A DNA stretch of 64,000 bases from an uncultured Paracoccaceae bacterium (lineage in GTDB: Bacteria > Pseudomonadota > Alphaproteobacteria > Rhodobacterales > Rhodobacteraceae). A program made the position numbers and the translations under genes. Each line of letters opens with the position of its first letter. Position 1 is the first letter of the stretch. Location of the stretch: positions 62,001 to 126,000 of the forward strand of contig CANMQJ010000007.1 in assembly GCA_947500005.1 (NCBI GenBank), read 5' to 3'. Shown in pieces: positions 10,284 to 18,726 of the stretch. The notes below the pieces were generated by a model. It was given only the letters and a program-made list of their open reading frames with translations. It was not told where the DNA came from and ran no database searches.

Positions 10284-10901
10284 TCAGCGGGTGATGGTGC
10301 CGGTGCGGCGGATCTTCCGCTGCAACTGCATCAGGCCGTAAAGCAGCGCCTCGGCCGTCGGCGGGCAGCCCGGAACATAGATGTCCACGGGCACGATGCG
10401 GTCGCAGCCGCGCACCACCGAATAGGAATAATGGTAATACCCGCCGCCATTGGCGCAGGATCCCATCGAGATCACGTAGCGCGGCTCGGGCATCTGGTCA
10501 TAGACCTTGCGCAGCGCGGGCGCCATCTTGTTGGTCAGCGTGCCGGCCACGATCATCACGTCCGACTGGCGCGGGCTTGCGCGCGGCGCGATCCCGAAGC
10601 GTTCGGCGTCATAGCGCGGCATCGAGGTATGCATCATCTCGACGGCGCAGCAGGCCAGGCCAAAGGTCATCCAGTGCAGGCTGCCCGTGCGCGCCCAATT
10701 GATCAGATCCTCGGTTGAGGTGACGAGGAACCCCTTGTCGGCCAATTGCGCGTTCAGCTTCTGGGTCGCCACCTCGCGATCCGGTCCGGCGGTATTCGCG
10801 CCATAGGGCGCCAGCGCCGAGGGGCCCGACTTCACGCGGGGGGTCTGCGTGCCGTCGCCCTGCACCTCGGTGACCATGGGCTTGTCGTCGCTCACTCCCA
10901 T
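10284..10901 (-). CDS. nuoB: NADH-quinone oxidoreductase subunit B
   Basis: This 20-kDa-type subunit (205 residues from this start) holds the terminal cluster N2. Ligands are visible as the tandem CC of [11 protein letters not shown], the Cys of [11 protein letters not shown] and the Cys of [12 protein letters not shown]. The first 60 residues are a variable extension before the conserved core. The ATG at 10901 overlaps the nuoA end by 10 bp; a GTG at 10895 that overlaps the nuoA stop as GTGA, and an ATG at 10877, are alternatives. Confidence 0.96.
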   Translation of the reverse strand: MGVSDDKPMVTEVQGDGTQTPRVKSGPSALAPYGANTAGPDREVATQKLNAQLADKGFLVTSTEDLINWARTGSLHWMTFGLACCAVEMMHTSMPRYDAERFGIAPRASPRQSDVMIVAGTLTNKMAPALRKVYDQMPEPRYVISMGSCANGGGYYHYSYSVVRGCDRIVPVDIYVPGCPPTAEALLYGLMQLQRKIRRTGTITR

Positions 10902-11257
10902 TCCAGGGCTCCCTTCTTCCATTCATAGGCAAAGCCTATGGTCAGCACCGCCAGGAACACCATCATCGACCAGAAGGCCACATCGCTCAGGTCGCGGAAG
11001 CCCACGGCCCAGGGGAACAGGAAAGCGATCTCGAGGTCGAAGATGATGAACAGGATCGACACCAGGTAGAACCGGACGTCGAATTTCATCCGCGCATCGT
11101 CGAAGGCGTTGAACCCGCATTCATAGGCGCTCACCTTCTCGGGGTCGGGATTGCGCACCGCGATCACCACGGCGGCCAGAATCAGGACCAGGCCCAGCCC
11201 GACGGCAACGGCCAGAAACACCAGGATGGGAAGGTATTCCCGCAACAGCTCTTCCAA
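10892..11257 (-). CDS. nuoA: NADH-quinone oxidoreductase subunit A
   Basis: First gene of the operon; about 121 residues with three transmembrane helices. The conserved loop ([20 protein letters not shown]) and [14 protein letters not shown] identify NuoA (ND3-type). I chose a TTG start at 11257-11255 because a strong AGGAAAGGAG sits about seven bases upstream. A GTG at 11278 would add seven residues but has no ribosome site. ATG is not available at a suitable place. Confidence 0.93.
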   Translation of the reverse strand: MEELLREYLPILVFLAVAVGLGLVLILAAVVIAVRNPDPEKVSAYECGFNAFDDARMKFDVRFYLVSILFIIFDLEIAFLFPWAVGFRDLSDVAFWSMMVFLAVLTIGFAYEWKKGALEWE

Positions 11258-11322
11258 GAGTTGGCTCCTTTCCTGCACGAGCCTGCGCGCGCGCGGTCAA
11301 TTGGCGTGTTGACTTGGCTCAT

Positions 11323-11351
11323 TCTCTACTCCCGGCACCAGATAGGGTCAA
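11323..11351 (-). promoter_or_regulatory. Candidate sigma-70 promoter of the nuo operon
   Basis: On the minus strand there is a TTGACC (11351-11346), a 17-bp spacer, and TAGAGA (11328-11323), about 65 bp upstream of the chosen nuoA start. The -10 match is only fair. No operator-like symmetry was seen in the rest of the 11279-11468 intergenic region. Confidence 0.4.
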
Positions 11352-11468
11352 CCAAGGCAGGGGCCACCGGCCGGGTTTTATCGACGCAGGCAAGGGCCTA
11401 TGAATTCACGTTTTTCTATATGTGAGGGTGACACGCCGCGCCCGGCGCGGCCACCCGGAAACGTGATC

Positions 11469-12494
11469 TCAGCGCAGGAAGAACAGCAGCACGACGCCGG
11501 CCAGGTAGGTCACCGCGACCGCGATGGAATCCACGCCCACACCCGCGATCCTCCGGTCGCGCCGCTCCAGGATGCCCACCATGTAGATGCCGGTCACCAG
11601 AATGCCCAGCACCGCCGCCACGATCGAGAAATCCTGCATCTCGCTCAGCACCGCCGGCCCCGCATAGGCAAGGTCCACGATGAAGATGAAGGCGATGTCG
11701 AACAGGTTGGTGCCGAATATGTCCGACACCGCCATGACATAGCGTTTCAGCCGCATCGCCGACAGCACGGTGGACACCTCGGGCAGCGAGGTCGCGATGG
11801 CGACGAAGATCGCGCCGAAAAAGCTCTGCCCCAGCCCGGTCTGCTCGGCCAGCGCCTCGGCGGAGGTGGACAGCGCCCAGCCTGCCACCAGGATCGCCGC
11901 CGCCACGGTGCCGGTCTGCACGATCAGGCGACGGGTCGATGCGTCGGGTTTGTGCGCCTCGGGCAACTCCTCGCTTGGCGGCTCACCCACCACTTCCCAG
12001 TCGAGCGATCCCTCGGCACGGCGCAGCAACCGCAGGCAGTAGAAAAAGACGACGGCAATGATCCAGCTCCAGATGCCGATGCCAAGGACCGCGATATCGC
12101 CCACCGCGATCCCCATCACGACAAGGGCCATCAGCAACATGCCCAGCACCCCCTGCAACAGCACCGCCGGATCGGGCACGGCCAAGGTCAACGCCCCCCG
12201 GCGATAGACCGCATCGGCCAGCGACAGGATCGCCACCTGCATCGTGAACCCGCCCAGCAGGTTGTTCACGGCCAATGCGCCATTGCCGGCGAGTGCCGCG
12301 CTGCCCGCCACCGCGATTTCGGGCAGCGAGGTCACGCCGCCCAGCAGCAACATGCCCACGGCCACCTGTCCGATCCCGGTGCGCCGCGCGATGGCATCGG
12401 CATAGCGCGACAGCCGCGTGCCCGACAGCCAGACGACGATCGCCGAGACGATGAAGACCGCCGCGTTGGCGGCAAGGGGCAGCCCCTCCAGCAT
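11469..12494 (-). CDS. Sodium/calcium exchanger-family membrane antiporter
   Basis: A 341-residue inner-membrane protein of the CaCA superfamily with two repeated halves. The alpha-repeat signatures are visible: GGVTSLPEIAVAGSAAL in the first half and IATSLPEVSTVLSAM then SDIFGTNLFD in the second. The halves are joined by a charged cytoplasmic loop (about residues 150-190). About ten membrane segments are present. The ATG at 12494 is preferred because GAGGGG lies seven bases upstream; the longer frame upstream is not membrane-like. Likely exchanges Ca2+ for Na+ or H+. It is monocistronic, transcribed away from the glycosyltransferase gene. Confidence 0.9.
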   Translation of the reverse strand: MLEGLPLAANAAVFIVSAIVVWLSGTRLSRYADAIARRTGIGQVAVGMLLLGGVTSLPEIAVAGSAALAGNGALAVNNLLGGFTMQVAILSLADAVYRRGALTLAVPDPAVLLQGVLGMLLMALVVMGIAVGDIAVLGIGIWSWIIAVVFFYCLRLLRRAEGSLDWEVVGEPPSEELPEAHKPDASTRRLIVQTGTVAAAILVAGWALSTSAEALAEQTGLGQSFFGAIFVAIATSLPEVSTVLSAMRLKRYVMAVSDIFGTNLFDIAFIFIVDLAYAGPAVLSEMQDFSIVAAVLGILVTGIYMVGILERRDRRIAGVGVDSIAVAVTYLAGVVLLFFLR

Positions 12495-12794
12495 CAGGAC
12501 CGACCCCTCGATGTCATGATGGCTTGCCGCCCGGTCATCTGCCCTCCTCGCATGGGTGAAGGACGCGACTCCCGCGCCGCGCCGTCCCTCCGCCAACGAG
12601 TCGCGCGGCGGCCGGTTCCACGAGCACGGCTGCCACGGACGCAGAAAAAGACGCGCGGCGCGGCGCGCATTGACCGATGGTCAACGATCACCGGAGAGGG
12701 TCAGGGGCCTGATCGATTCGAGAGGGTCCGAAAGTTTTGTACAAAACGGTCAATTGCCCCCTGGGGGCATGTACAAAACGACACAAACGGGGCT
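12495..12794. promoter_or_regulatory. 300-bp intergenic region with several inverted repeats
   Basis: No convincing gene lies here. It contains a perfect 12-bp palindrome TTTTGTACAAAA (12735-12746), the word GTACAAAACG twice (12739-12748 and 12771-12780, 32 bp apart), a 7-bp inverted repeat TGCCCCC-t-GGGGGCA between them (12755-12769), and TTGACC-gat-GGTCAA (12670-12684). It is the upstream region of the antiporter and the downstream region of the glycosyltransferase. Operators are possible, as is an mRNA hairpin after the glycosyltransferase, although no U-tract follows. Confidence 0.5.
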
Positions 12795-13499
12795 CTAGCG
12801 TCGGTACCCCTCGGCCAGGCGTTCGGGATCGGTTCCGGTGAAATAGCGCGCCTGTGTCCACAGGTTGCGCGCCCCGCGCCGCACCCATCCGTGTTTCAGG
12901 TACCGCTCCGCCCCCGTCATCGCCACCACCGGAAGGCCCACCAGACGCGGCAGCGCCCGCACCAGCGCCACGTCCTCCATAAGCGGATGATCCGGATAAC
13001 CACCTGATTTTTCGTACATTTGTCGCGGCAAAAGCAGCCCCTGATCGCCATAGGGCAGCGACAGAAGGCCCGCTCGCGCATTGGCCCACCCCGCCACCAG
13101 CCGCGGCATGACGCCCGGCGCGCGGAAGGCCAGCCGGAAATAGGCACCCTCGCGGCTGTCCCGGACATGCCCCCGAACCACCTCCGCCCATCCCGGCTGC
13201 AACATCGTATCCGCATGCAGAACCATGATCCAACGCGCCTTGGCCACCGCGCAACCCCGGCGCAACTGCCCTCCGCGCGACGGCGGTCCGGACACAATAT
13301 GTGCCCCGGCGTCATCCGCGATACGCAAGGTTTCGTCGGTGGAGCCTCCATCGCTGACGATGAGTTCCTGTATCAACCCCATCGGCAACCCCTCCATGAG
13401 CGCCTCCAGACAGCGCGCGAAACCGGGTCCGGCGTAGAGCGTGGGAATGACGATACTGATCGGCGCAGGCACGGGTCTCTCCTCTGGCGGATGGGCCAT
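12795..13499 (-). CDS. TIGR04283-like family-2 glycosyltransferase
   Basis: A 234-residue GT-A-fold glycosyltransferase. The nucleotide-sugar binding N-terminus (ISIVIPTLYAGPGFARCLEAL), the SDGGSTDETL motif and the metal-binding HADT (DxD equivalent) after IMVLHAD are present. The C-terminal RYLKHGWVRRGARNLWTQ and YFTG recall the TIGR04283 subgroup, often near polysaccharide or folate-linked genes. No signal peptide; probably acts at the cytoplasmic membrane face. It is divergent from the ygfZ-like gene across only 44 bp. Substrate unknown. Confidence 0.85.
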   Translation of the reverse strand: MAHPPEERPVPAPISIVIPTLYAGPGFARCLEALMEGLPMGLIQELIVSDGGSTDETLRIADDAGAHIVSGPPSRGGQLRRGCAVAKARWIMVLHADTMLQPGWAEVVRGHVRDSREGAYFRLAFRAPGVMPRLVAGWANARAGLLSLPYGDQGLLLPRQMYEKSGGYPDHPLMEDVALVRALPRLVGLPVVAMTGAERYLKHGWVRRGARNLWTQARYFTGTDPERLAEGYRR

Positions 13500-13500
13500 G

Positions 13501-13527
13501 TTTTCCTATATCCAGAATACAGGAAAA
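13501..13527. promoter_or_regulatory. 27-bp near-perfect palindrome in a 44-bp divergent intergenic region
   Basis: Left arm TTTTCCTATAT (13501-13511) and right arm ATACAGGAAAA (13517-13527) match at 10 of 11 positions around a 5-bp centre. It fills most of the gap between the glycosyltransferase start (13499, minus) and the ygfZ-like start (13544, plus). This could be a dimeric operator controlling both genes. No convincing -35/-10 pair was found beside it. Confidence 0.5.
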
Positions 13528-13543
13528 GAACGAGGACACCGCC

Positions 13544-14281
13544 ATGCCAAACCGCCGCATCCTGCGCCTGACAGGTTCGGACACCGAGGAATTCCTGCAG
13601 GGGCTGGTGACGAACGATATCAGGAAACTTGACCAAGGTATTGTTTACACGGCCCTTTTGTCTCCCCAAGGCAAGTACCTGGCCGATTTCTTTCTGCTCC
13701 GCGACGGCGATGGCGTGCTCCTCGACGTGGCCGAGGATCTGGCCGACGACCTCGTGAAACGGCTGAGCATGTACAAGCTTCGCTCGGACGTGACGATCGC
13801 GCCCACCGATCTCGCGCTTCAGCGCGGAACCGGCCCGGCCCCCGAGGGCGCCCTGCCCGACCCGCGCCACCCGGACCTTGGATGGCGCAAATACATCAAT
13901 GGGTTGGAGGAGGATGACGGCACCGACTGGGACGCGATCCGTGTGGCCCACTGCATCCCGGAAAGCGGGATCGAACTGACCCCCGACAGTTTCATCCTCG
14001 AAGCCGGTTTCGAACGTCTCAACGGCGTCGATTTCCGCAAGGGATGCTATGTCGGACAGGAGGTCACCGCGCGGATGAAGCACAAGACCGAGCTGCGCAA
14101 GGGTCTGACTGTGGTCCAGATCGACGGCAACGCCCCCGCCGGAACCGAGATCACCGCAGACGGCAAACCTGCCGGTACGCTATTCACCCAGTCCGGCGAC
14201 CGCGCTATCGCCTATCTCCGTTTCGCGCGCGCCGGGGACGACATGCAAGCCGGTCCGGCCCGCGTTTCCATGCCCGAATAG
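13544..14281 (+). CDS. ygfZ: YgfZ/GcvT (CAF17-like) folate-binding protein
   Basis: A 245-residue cytoplasmic protein of the YgfZ/COG0354 family, related to the T-protein of glycine cleavage and needed for maintaining certain Fe-S enzymes with tetrahydrofolate. The hallmark KGCYVGQE is at residues 166-173, with Cys168 the conserved functional cysteine. The N-terminal block (LTGSDTEEFLQGLVTND and LLSPQGKYLADFFL) also fits. It has an RBS-like CGAGGA upstream of the ATG and appears monocistronic. Confidence 0.92.
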   Translation: MPNRRILRLTGSDTEEFLQGLVTNDIRKLDQGIVYTALLSPQGKYLADFFLLRDGDGVLLDVAEDLADDLVKRLSMYKLRSDVTIAPTDLALQRGTGPAPEGALPDPRHPDLGWRKYINGLEEDDGTDWDAIRVAHCIPESGIELTPDSFILEAGFERLNGVDFRKGCYVGQEVTARMKHKTELRKGLTVVQIDGNAPAGTEITADGKPAGTLFTQSGDRAIAYLRFARAGDDMQAGPARVSMPE

Positions 14282-14387
14282 CAACATCGAGAGCTCGACA
14301 GGGCCGGTTCCCCGGCCTTGGCCTCAGCTGATCGTTGTCAAACCCGACGCGCCGGGCCAACCTCTCGGAAAATGCTCGGGACGGGAC

Positions 14388-15314
14388 ATGATCCAACTCT
14401 ACAAGGCCATTTGGCGCGTCAGCTGGCGGCGGCAGGTTCTTCTGGTTCTGCTTTCCCTGGCCATCGCGGCACTGGCGGCCGCACCGTTGGAATTCCAAAA
14501 GCGGATCGTTAACCTGCTGACGGCCGACAGCATGGATTTGGACCGGCTCTACCTTCTCGGGGGCGGTATGCTTGGCGTGATCCTGGTCAGCCTCTCGGCG
14601 AAATCGGCGCGGGGCTACCTGTCAGGCCTCCTCGGCGAAGACGTGATCCGAATGATCCGTCGTCGCCTGCTCAGCGAAGCGGAGAATGATGAAGCCAACG
14701 GCAAACAGCTGCGTCGAGGCACCTTGACCACCGCCATCTCGGCCGAAGCGGAGGAGCTTGGCAAATTCGCGGGCGCGGCCTATTCCGAGCCGGTGGTGCA
14801 GATCGGAACGCTGATCAGCGTGATCGCCTTCATTTCTTCCACCCAACCGATGCTGGGCCTGATCGCGTTGTCGATGATCGTTCCGCAGACCGTGATCGTC
14901 CTGATCTCCCAGAGAAAGGTGAACATCTATGTCGCCCTCCGGGTGCGCGCCTTGCGCGCATCCACCGACCATGTCAACGCCGAGAAGCTGCGCGACGCGG
15001 CGGAAGAAGTTCTGGCGCGGTTCGACGAGATTTACGACACCCGCCGCCGAATGTTCATGTGGAAAACCTCGGCCAAATTCCTGCTCAGCACGATCAACGG
15101 GCTTGGCACGGTCAGCGTCCTGATGCTGGGTGGCTGGCTGGTCCTCGAAGGCAGGACCGATGTCGGAACGGTCGTCGCGGCCACAAGCGGATTGAGCCGG
15201 ATCCAGGGGCCGACAAACTTCCTTATCGCCTTCTACAGGCAGGTGAGCTCCAACCGCATAAAGTTCGAGTTGCTGCGCGAGCTGATCGTCCCGCCACCAC
15301 TCCCCAAGACATGA
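14388..15314 (+). CDS. ABC-type transmembrane domain protein without an ATPase domain
   Basis: A 308-residue membrane protein resembling the six-helix ABC exporter transmembrane domain (ABC_membrane type). Hydrophobic segments lie near residues 17-32, 54-70, 130-150, 155-172 and 235-255, with long cytoplasmic helices between them. The protein ends where the nucleotide-binding domain would begin, and no Walker A, signature or Walker B sequence is present. A factor-independent terminator follows immediately, so there is no separate ATPase gene in the same transcript. It may pair with an ATPase encoded elsewhere, or be a truncated exporter that has been retained. Confidence 0.75.
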   Translation: MIQLYKAIWRVSWRRQVLLVLLSLAIAALAAAPLEFQKRIVNLLTADSMDLDRLYLLGGGMLGVILVSLSAKSARGYLSGLLGEDVIRMIRRRLLSEAENDEANGKQLRRGTLTTAISAEAEELGKFAGAAYSEPVVQIGTLISVIAFISSTQPMLGLIALSMIVPQTVIVLISQRKVNIYVALRVRALRASTDHVNAEKLRDAAEEVLARFDEIYDTRRRMFMWKTSAKFLLSTINGLGTVSVLMLGGWLVLEGRTDVGTVVAATSGLSRIQGPTNFLIAFYRQVSSNRIKFELLRELIVPPPLPKT

Positions 15315-15340
15315 AAAAGGGGCCGATCCGGCCCCTTTGC
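15314..15340. terminator. Bidirectional Rho-independent terminator
   Basis: The hairpin AAAGGGGCCG-atc-CGGCCCCTTT is flanked by A-rich sequence on the left and a short T-run on the right. It lies between convergent genes (ABC membrane domain, plus; efp, minus) and can serve both. Confidence 0.8.
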
Positions 15341-15363
15341 CCCTACCGAAAAAGAACGTAGCG

Positions 15364-15927
15364 TCACGCGCGCTCGACATATTCCATCGTTTCGGTGTTC
15401 ACCACGATGTCCTCGTCCTGCCCGACAAAGGGAGGAACCGTGATCCGGACCCCGTTGTCCAGAAGCGCGGGCTTGAAGGAATTCGCAGCTGTCTGGCCCT
15501 TAACGACGGGCTCGGTCTCGACCACCTTGCAGATGACCTTCTGCGGCAGGGTCGCGTTCAGCGCCTCGGTTTCGTAGAACTCCACCACGATGGTCATACC
15601 GTCCTGAAGGAAGGGACGGCGTTCGCCGAGGATCTCTGCCGGAAGCTCGACCTGTTCGTAGGTCTCGGTATCCATCACGACCAGCATCCCGTCGTTTTCA
15701 TAGAGAAATTGCTGATCCTTCTGCTCCAGCCGCACGCGTTCGACCTTGTCGGCGGAGCGGAACCGGACGTTGTCCTTGGAGCCGTTGCGCAGGTTCCGCA
15801 ACTCGACTTGGGCAAAGGCGCCGCCCTTTCCGGGCTTCACGTGATCGACCTTCACGGCCGCCCACAGACCGCTGTTATGCTCCAGCACGTTGCCGGGGCG
15901 GATCTCGTTGCCGTTGATCTTGGGCAT
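15364..15927 (-). CDS. efp: Elongation factor P
   Basis: A 187-residue translation factor that rescues ribosomes stalled at polyproline. It has the three expected beta-barrel domains: KOW-like N-terminal domain starting [17 protein letters not shown], then two OB-fold domains. The tip loop reads [10 protein letters not shown], so the modifiable residue is Lys34 (EpmA/EpmB or other lysine-type system, not the EarP arginine type). The C-terminal [19 protein letters not shown] matches the domain III signature. An AAGGA lies about nine bases before the ATG. Confidence 0.97.
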   Translation of the reverse strand: MPKINGNEIRPGNVLEHNSGLWAAVKVDHVKPGKGGAFAQVELRNLRNGSKDNVRFRSADKVERVRLEQKDQQFLYENDGMLVVMDTETYEQVELPAEILGERRPFLQDGMTIVVEFYETEALNATLPQKVICKVVETEPVVKGQTAANSFKPALLDNGVRITVPPFVGQDEDIVVNTETMEYVERA

Positions 15928-16146
15928 AGCTCGAATCCTTCACAGATGGTTGATGCGCCAGCTTGCGACCCTATATCTGGCGGGCGCAGTCGTGACAAGA
16001 CAACGATACCTAGTGCTGCAGATGCAGCAAGACATGCATGGAATGCAAGCCACCTATGCATATCCGGGGTATCCGAATCGAGTTCGATCGGTCATAACCA
16101 CCGCTACGCCGAAAATTGCAAGAGCAAGAACAACAAGGAAGACGAG

Positions 16147-16467
16147 ATGCGAGATTTCGTTGACGGCACTGCCTTTAACAATGAACAAGGCAATCGTGCA
16201 CGCAAACTGTTCGCGGCTGTTGTGTTGGCCGCGCTGGACGACGCAATTGCCGATGACAAGAAATACGGCAATGGCCCGGACCAGATCGCCCGCTGGGCGC
16301 GGTCGCGCGATGGGCGCGAAGTGTTGACCTGTGCCGGGATCGACCCGAACGAACGGGTTGTGAACGGCCTCATGGAGTTCGTGAGCCGCGGCGTCCGCAC
16401 TTCGGTCGCACTGTCGCGCGAAGAAAGCGAACGGCGCAATGCCGCTCAGCAGGCCGAAGCTGCCTGA
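16147..16467 (+). CDS. DUF6280-like small conserved protein
   Basis: A 106-residue soluble, helical protein starting MRDFVDGTAFNNEQGNRARK. The family is DUF6280 as I remember it, highly conserved in Roseobacter-type genomes. The ATG at 16147 is preceded by AAGGAAG at the right distance; longer upstream frames are less likely because they read through the efp promoter region. No catalytic motif is visible and the function is unknown. A strong terminator follows 19 bp after the stop. It is divergent from efp across 219 bp. Confidence 0.85.
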   Translation: MRDFVDGTAFNNEQGNRARKLFAAVVLAALDDAIADDKKYGNGPDQIARWARSRDGREVLTCAGIDPNERVVNGLMEFVSRGVRTSVALSREESERRNAAQQAEAA

Positions 16468-16485
16468 AGCCGCCCACAGTTTGCC

Positions 16486-16521
16486 AAAAAGGCGCGCTCC
16501 CGCTGGGGAGCGCGCCTTTTT
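16486..16521. terminator. Strong bidirectional Rho-independent terminator
   Basis: A perfect 16-bp stem with a 4-base loop: AAAAAGGCGCGCTCCC / GGGAGCGCGCCTTTTT. The A- and T-runs at the two ends make it work on both strands, between convergent genes (DUF6280-like, plus; HPF-CSD, minus). Confidence 0.93.
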
Positions 16522-16546
16522 ACATGGCCTGATCTCCACTCCCGTC

Positions 16547-17131
16547 TCAGGAGCGGGAGGGAACCTCATATTCCAGCTGCATCGAACTGATCGGACGCAC
16601 CATCGACGCCTGCGGGCCCATTGCGCCCTCGCCCGGGGACAAGGTTACCTCAACCGGGTCGCCGACGTCGAGATCGTCAAAACTGCCCTGAACGACCGCG
16701 GTTTCATTGAACCAGATTTCTTGCCCATCCATCATTTCGATGAACCCGTATTCGGGGAACTTGCGTGCGACGCGCCCCTGGGGCGGCCCGACAAGCTCCT
16801 TCACATCGCCGCGTATCTTCTGCGAGAACGACTCCAACTGCTTGTCCATCGCGTCGAATGCGTCGCGCACCGCGATATACGGGTCGTAATGTGCGCCGTG
16901 ATCGCCGGGGTCCTGACTCACCACCAATTCGTCGCCGGGCACACGACACTCGATGCGGATGTGATAGGCCTTGCTCCCATGTTGGCTGCGGTGTGGCATT
17001 TCGACGGCGACATGCACCGAATTGATATGCTTGAAGTAACGGTGCATCTTGTCGACCCTGTCGCGGATCCTGGCCTCCAGCGTTTCGGATTGTTCGGTAT
17101 CGTGCCAGACGATTTCAAGCGGCATGTCCAT
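16547..17131 (-). CDS. HPF/RaiA-type ribosome-associated protein fused to a cold-shock domain
   Basis: A 194-residue two-domain protein. Residues 1 to about 105 resemble the HPF/RaiA (sigma-54 modulation, S30AE) fold, with the N-terminal beta strand, a basic helix ([16 protein letters not shown]) and the [12 protein letters not shown] strand. Residues about 117-185 are a cold-shock-like OB domain ([23 protein letters not shown]) that would bind RNA. The ATG at 17131 has AAGGAGG six bases upstream; the ATG at 17125 is an alternative. Likely modulates ribosomes or mRNA under stress. Divergent from the cobyric acid synthase gene. Confidence 0.85.
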   Translation of the reverse strand: MDMPLEIVWHDTEQSETLEARIRDRVDKMHRYFKHINSVHVAVEMPHRSQHGSKAYHIRIECRVPGDELVVSQDPGDHGAHYDPYIAVRDAFDAMDKQLESFSQKIRGDVKELVGPPQGRVARKFPEYGFIEMMDGQEIWFNETAVVQGSFDDLDVGDPVEVTLSPGEGAMGPQASMVRPISSMQLEYEVPSRS

Positions 17132-17267
17132 CGGCGGCCTCCTTGCAAAGATTGACGAAAACAAAACGCCCGGCCCAATCGCCCGGTTCCTCGCGCAAGC
17201 GGCGGATTCCGCGCTTTCCCTAAAAGCCGAATCGGGATCATCTTCGCGCCGAAGCGAGGGGCAGTTC

Positions 17268-18725
17268 ATGGCACGTTCCATCATGATCCAGGGCACCGGC
17301 AGCAACGTCGGCAAGTCGGTGCTGGTGGCCGGGCTGGCAAGAGCCTATTCAAGGCGCGGCCTTTCGGTGGCACCGTTCAAACCGCAGAACATGTCCAACA
17401 ATGCCGCCGTGACCCCCGATGGCGGCGAGATTGGCCGCGCGCAAGCATTGCAGGCGCGCGCGGCGAGGCGGGTCGCGCATACCGACATGAACCCCGTGCT
17501 GCTGAAACCCGAGACGGACACGGGCGCGCAGGTGATCGTGCAGGGCCGCCGCGCCGGCACGCTGCTCGCGAAAGCGTTCCGCAAGGACAGGCCGGATCTT
17601 CTGCGCGTCGTTCTGGAAAGTTTCGACAGGCTGTGTGCCAGTGCCGATCTTGTGCTGGTTGAGGGTGCAGGCAGCCCGGCCGAGACCAACCTGCGCAAAG
17701 GTGACATCGCCAATATGGGATTTGCCTGCGCGGCTTCGGTGCCGGTGGTTCTTGTAGGCGACATAGACCGTGGCGGCGTCATCGCGCAGATCGTGGGCAC
17801 GCAGGCGGTTCTGGACGCACGGGATCTGGCCCAACTGCGCGGTTTCGCAATCAACAGATTCCGGGGTGATGTGAGCCTGTTCGACGAGGGACGTGACGAC
17901 ATCGTAGCACGCACAGGCTGGCCCTGCCTTGGTGTGATACCGTGGTTCGACGACGCTTGGCGGCTGCCGGCGGAGGACATGATGGATATCCGCTCCTCCC
18001 CCGGAGGCCGGATCAAGATTGCCGTGCCGCAACTGGCGCGCATGGCGAATTTCGACGATCTGGACCCCCTTTCGGCGGAACCGGATGTCAGCGTGGAAAT
18101 CGTTCCCCCGGGCACCGCCCTGCCGGGCGACGCGGATCTCGTACTGCTGCCGGGCAGCAAGTCCACGATCGCCGATCTGAACCACTTCCGCGCGCAAGGC
18201 TGGCATATCGACCTGCAGGCCCATCTGCGCCGCGGCGGGCACGTTCTGGGCCTGTGTGGCGGATATCAGATGCTCGGTCGGTCGATCCACGATCCCGAGG
18301 GCGTCGAGGGCATTGCCGGTAGAGTCGTTGGGCTTGGCCTGCTGGCGGTCGAAACGGTAATGTCGTCCGACAAGCAAGTGACGTTGCGCGATGCGCGCGC
18401 GCTGCCCTCGGGCGCGCGGATCACAGGATACGAGATACATCTCGGGCGCATGTCAGGCCCCGATTGTGCGCGCGCCTGGCTGGATATCGATGGTCGACCC
18501 GAAGGTGCAGCCTCGGCCGACGGGCGGGTCCGGGGCAGCTACCTGCACGGGCTCTTTTCTTCTGACGTATTCCGCTCTGAATATCTGGCGACGTTGGGGG
18601 CCGGATCCGTTCCCGGCTACGACGATGGCATCGACGGCGTCCTCGACCGGCTTGCCGATCACTTGGAACGCCACATGGATCTGGACCTGCTGCTGTCGCT
18701 TGCCGAAGTGCCGCGCCGGGGCTGA
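17268..18725 (+). CDS. cobQ: Cobyric acid synthase
   Basis: A 485-residue glutamine-dependent amidotransferase that amidates cobyrinic acid a,c-diamide at four positions in cobalamin biosynthesis. The N-terminal P-loop-like motif GTGSNVGKS is at residues 8-16. The middle shows [12 protein letters not shown], then [10 protein letters not shown]. The C-terminal type-1 glutaminase (GATase_3) domain carries LPGSKST, the nucleophile Cys in [10 protein letters not shown], and the catalytic His in GSYLHGLF. The ATG at 17268 has GAGGGG upstream. No other cobalamin gene is seen in the window. Confidence 0.95.
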   Translation: MARSIMIQGTGSNVGKSVLVAGLARAYSRRGLSVAPFKPQNMSNNAAVTPDGGEIGRAQALQARAARRVAHTDMNPVLLKPETDTGAQVIVQGRRAGTLLAKAFRKDRPDLLRVVLESFDRLCASADLVLVEGAGSPAETNLRKGDIANMGFACAASVPVVLVGDIDRGGVIAQIVGTQAVLDARDLAQLRGFAINRFRGDVSLFDEGRDDIVARTGWPCLGVIPWFDDAWRLPAEDMMDIRSSPGGRIKIAVPQLARMANFDDLDPLSAEPDVSVEIVPPGTALPGDADLVLLPGSKSTIADLNHFRAQGWHIDLQAHLRRGGHVLGLCGGYQMLGRSIHDPEGVEGIAGRVVGLGLLAVETVMSSDKQVTLRDARALPSGARITGYEIHLGRMSGPDCARAWLDIDGRPEGAASADGRVRGSYLHGLFSSDVFRSEYLATLGAGSVPGYDDGIDGVLDRLADHLERHMDLDLLLSLAEVPRRG

Positions 18726-18726
18726 C

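Noticed and set aside
12556..12798. Possible 80-residue plus-strand gene in the antiporter upstream region
   Set aside because: Arg-rich composition, no ribosome site and it runs across the repeat cluster.
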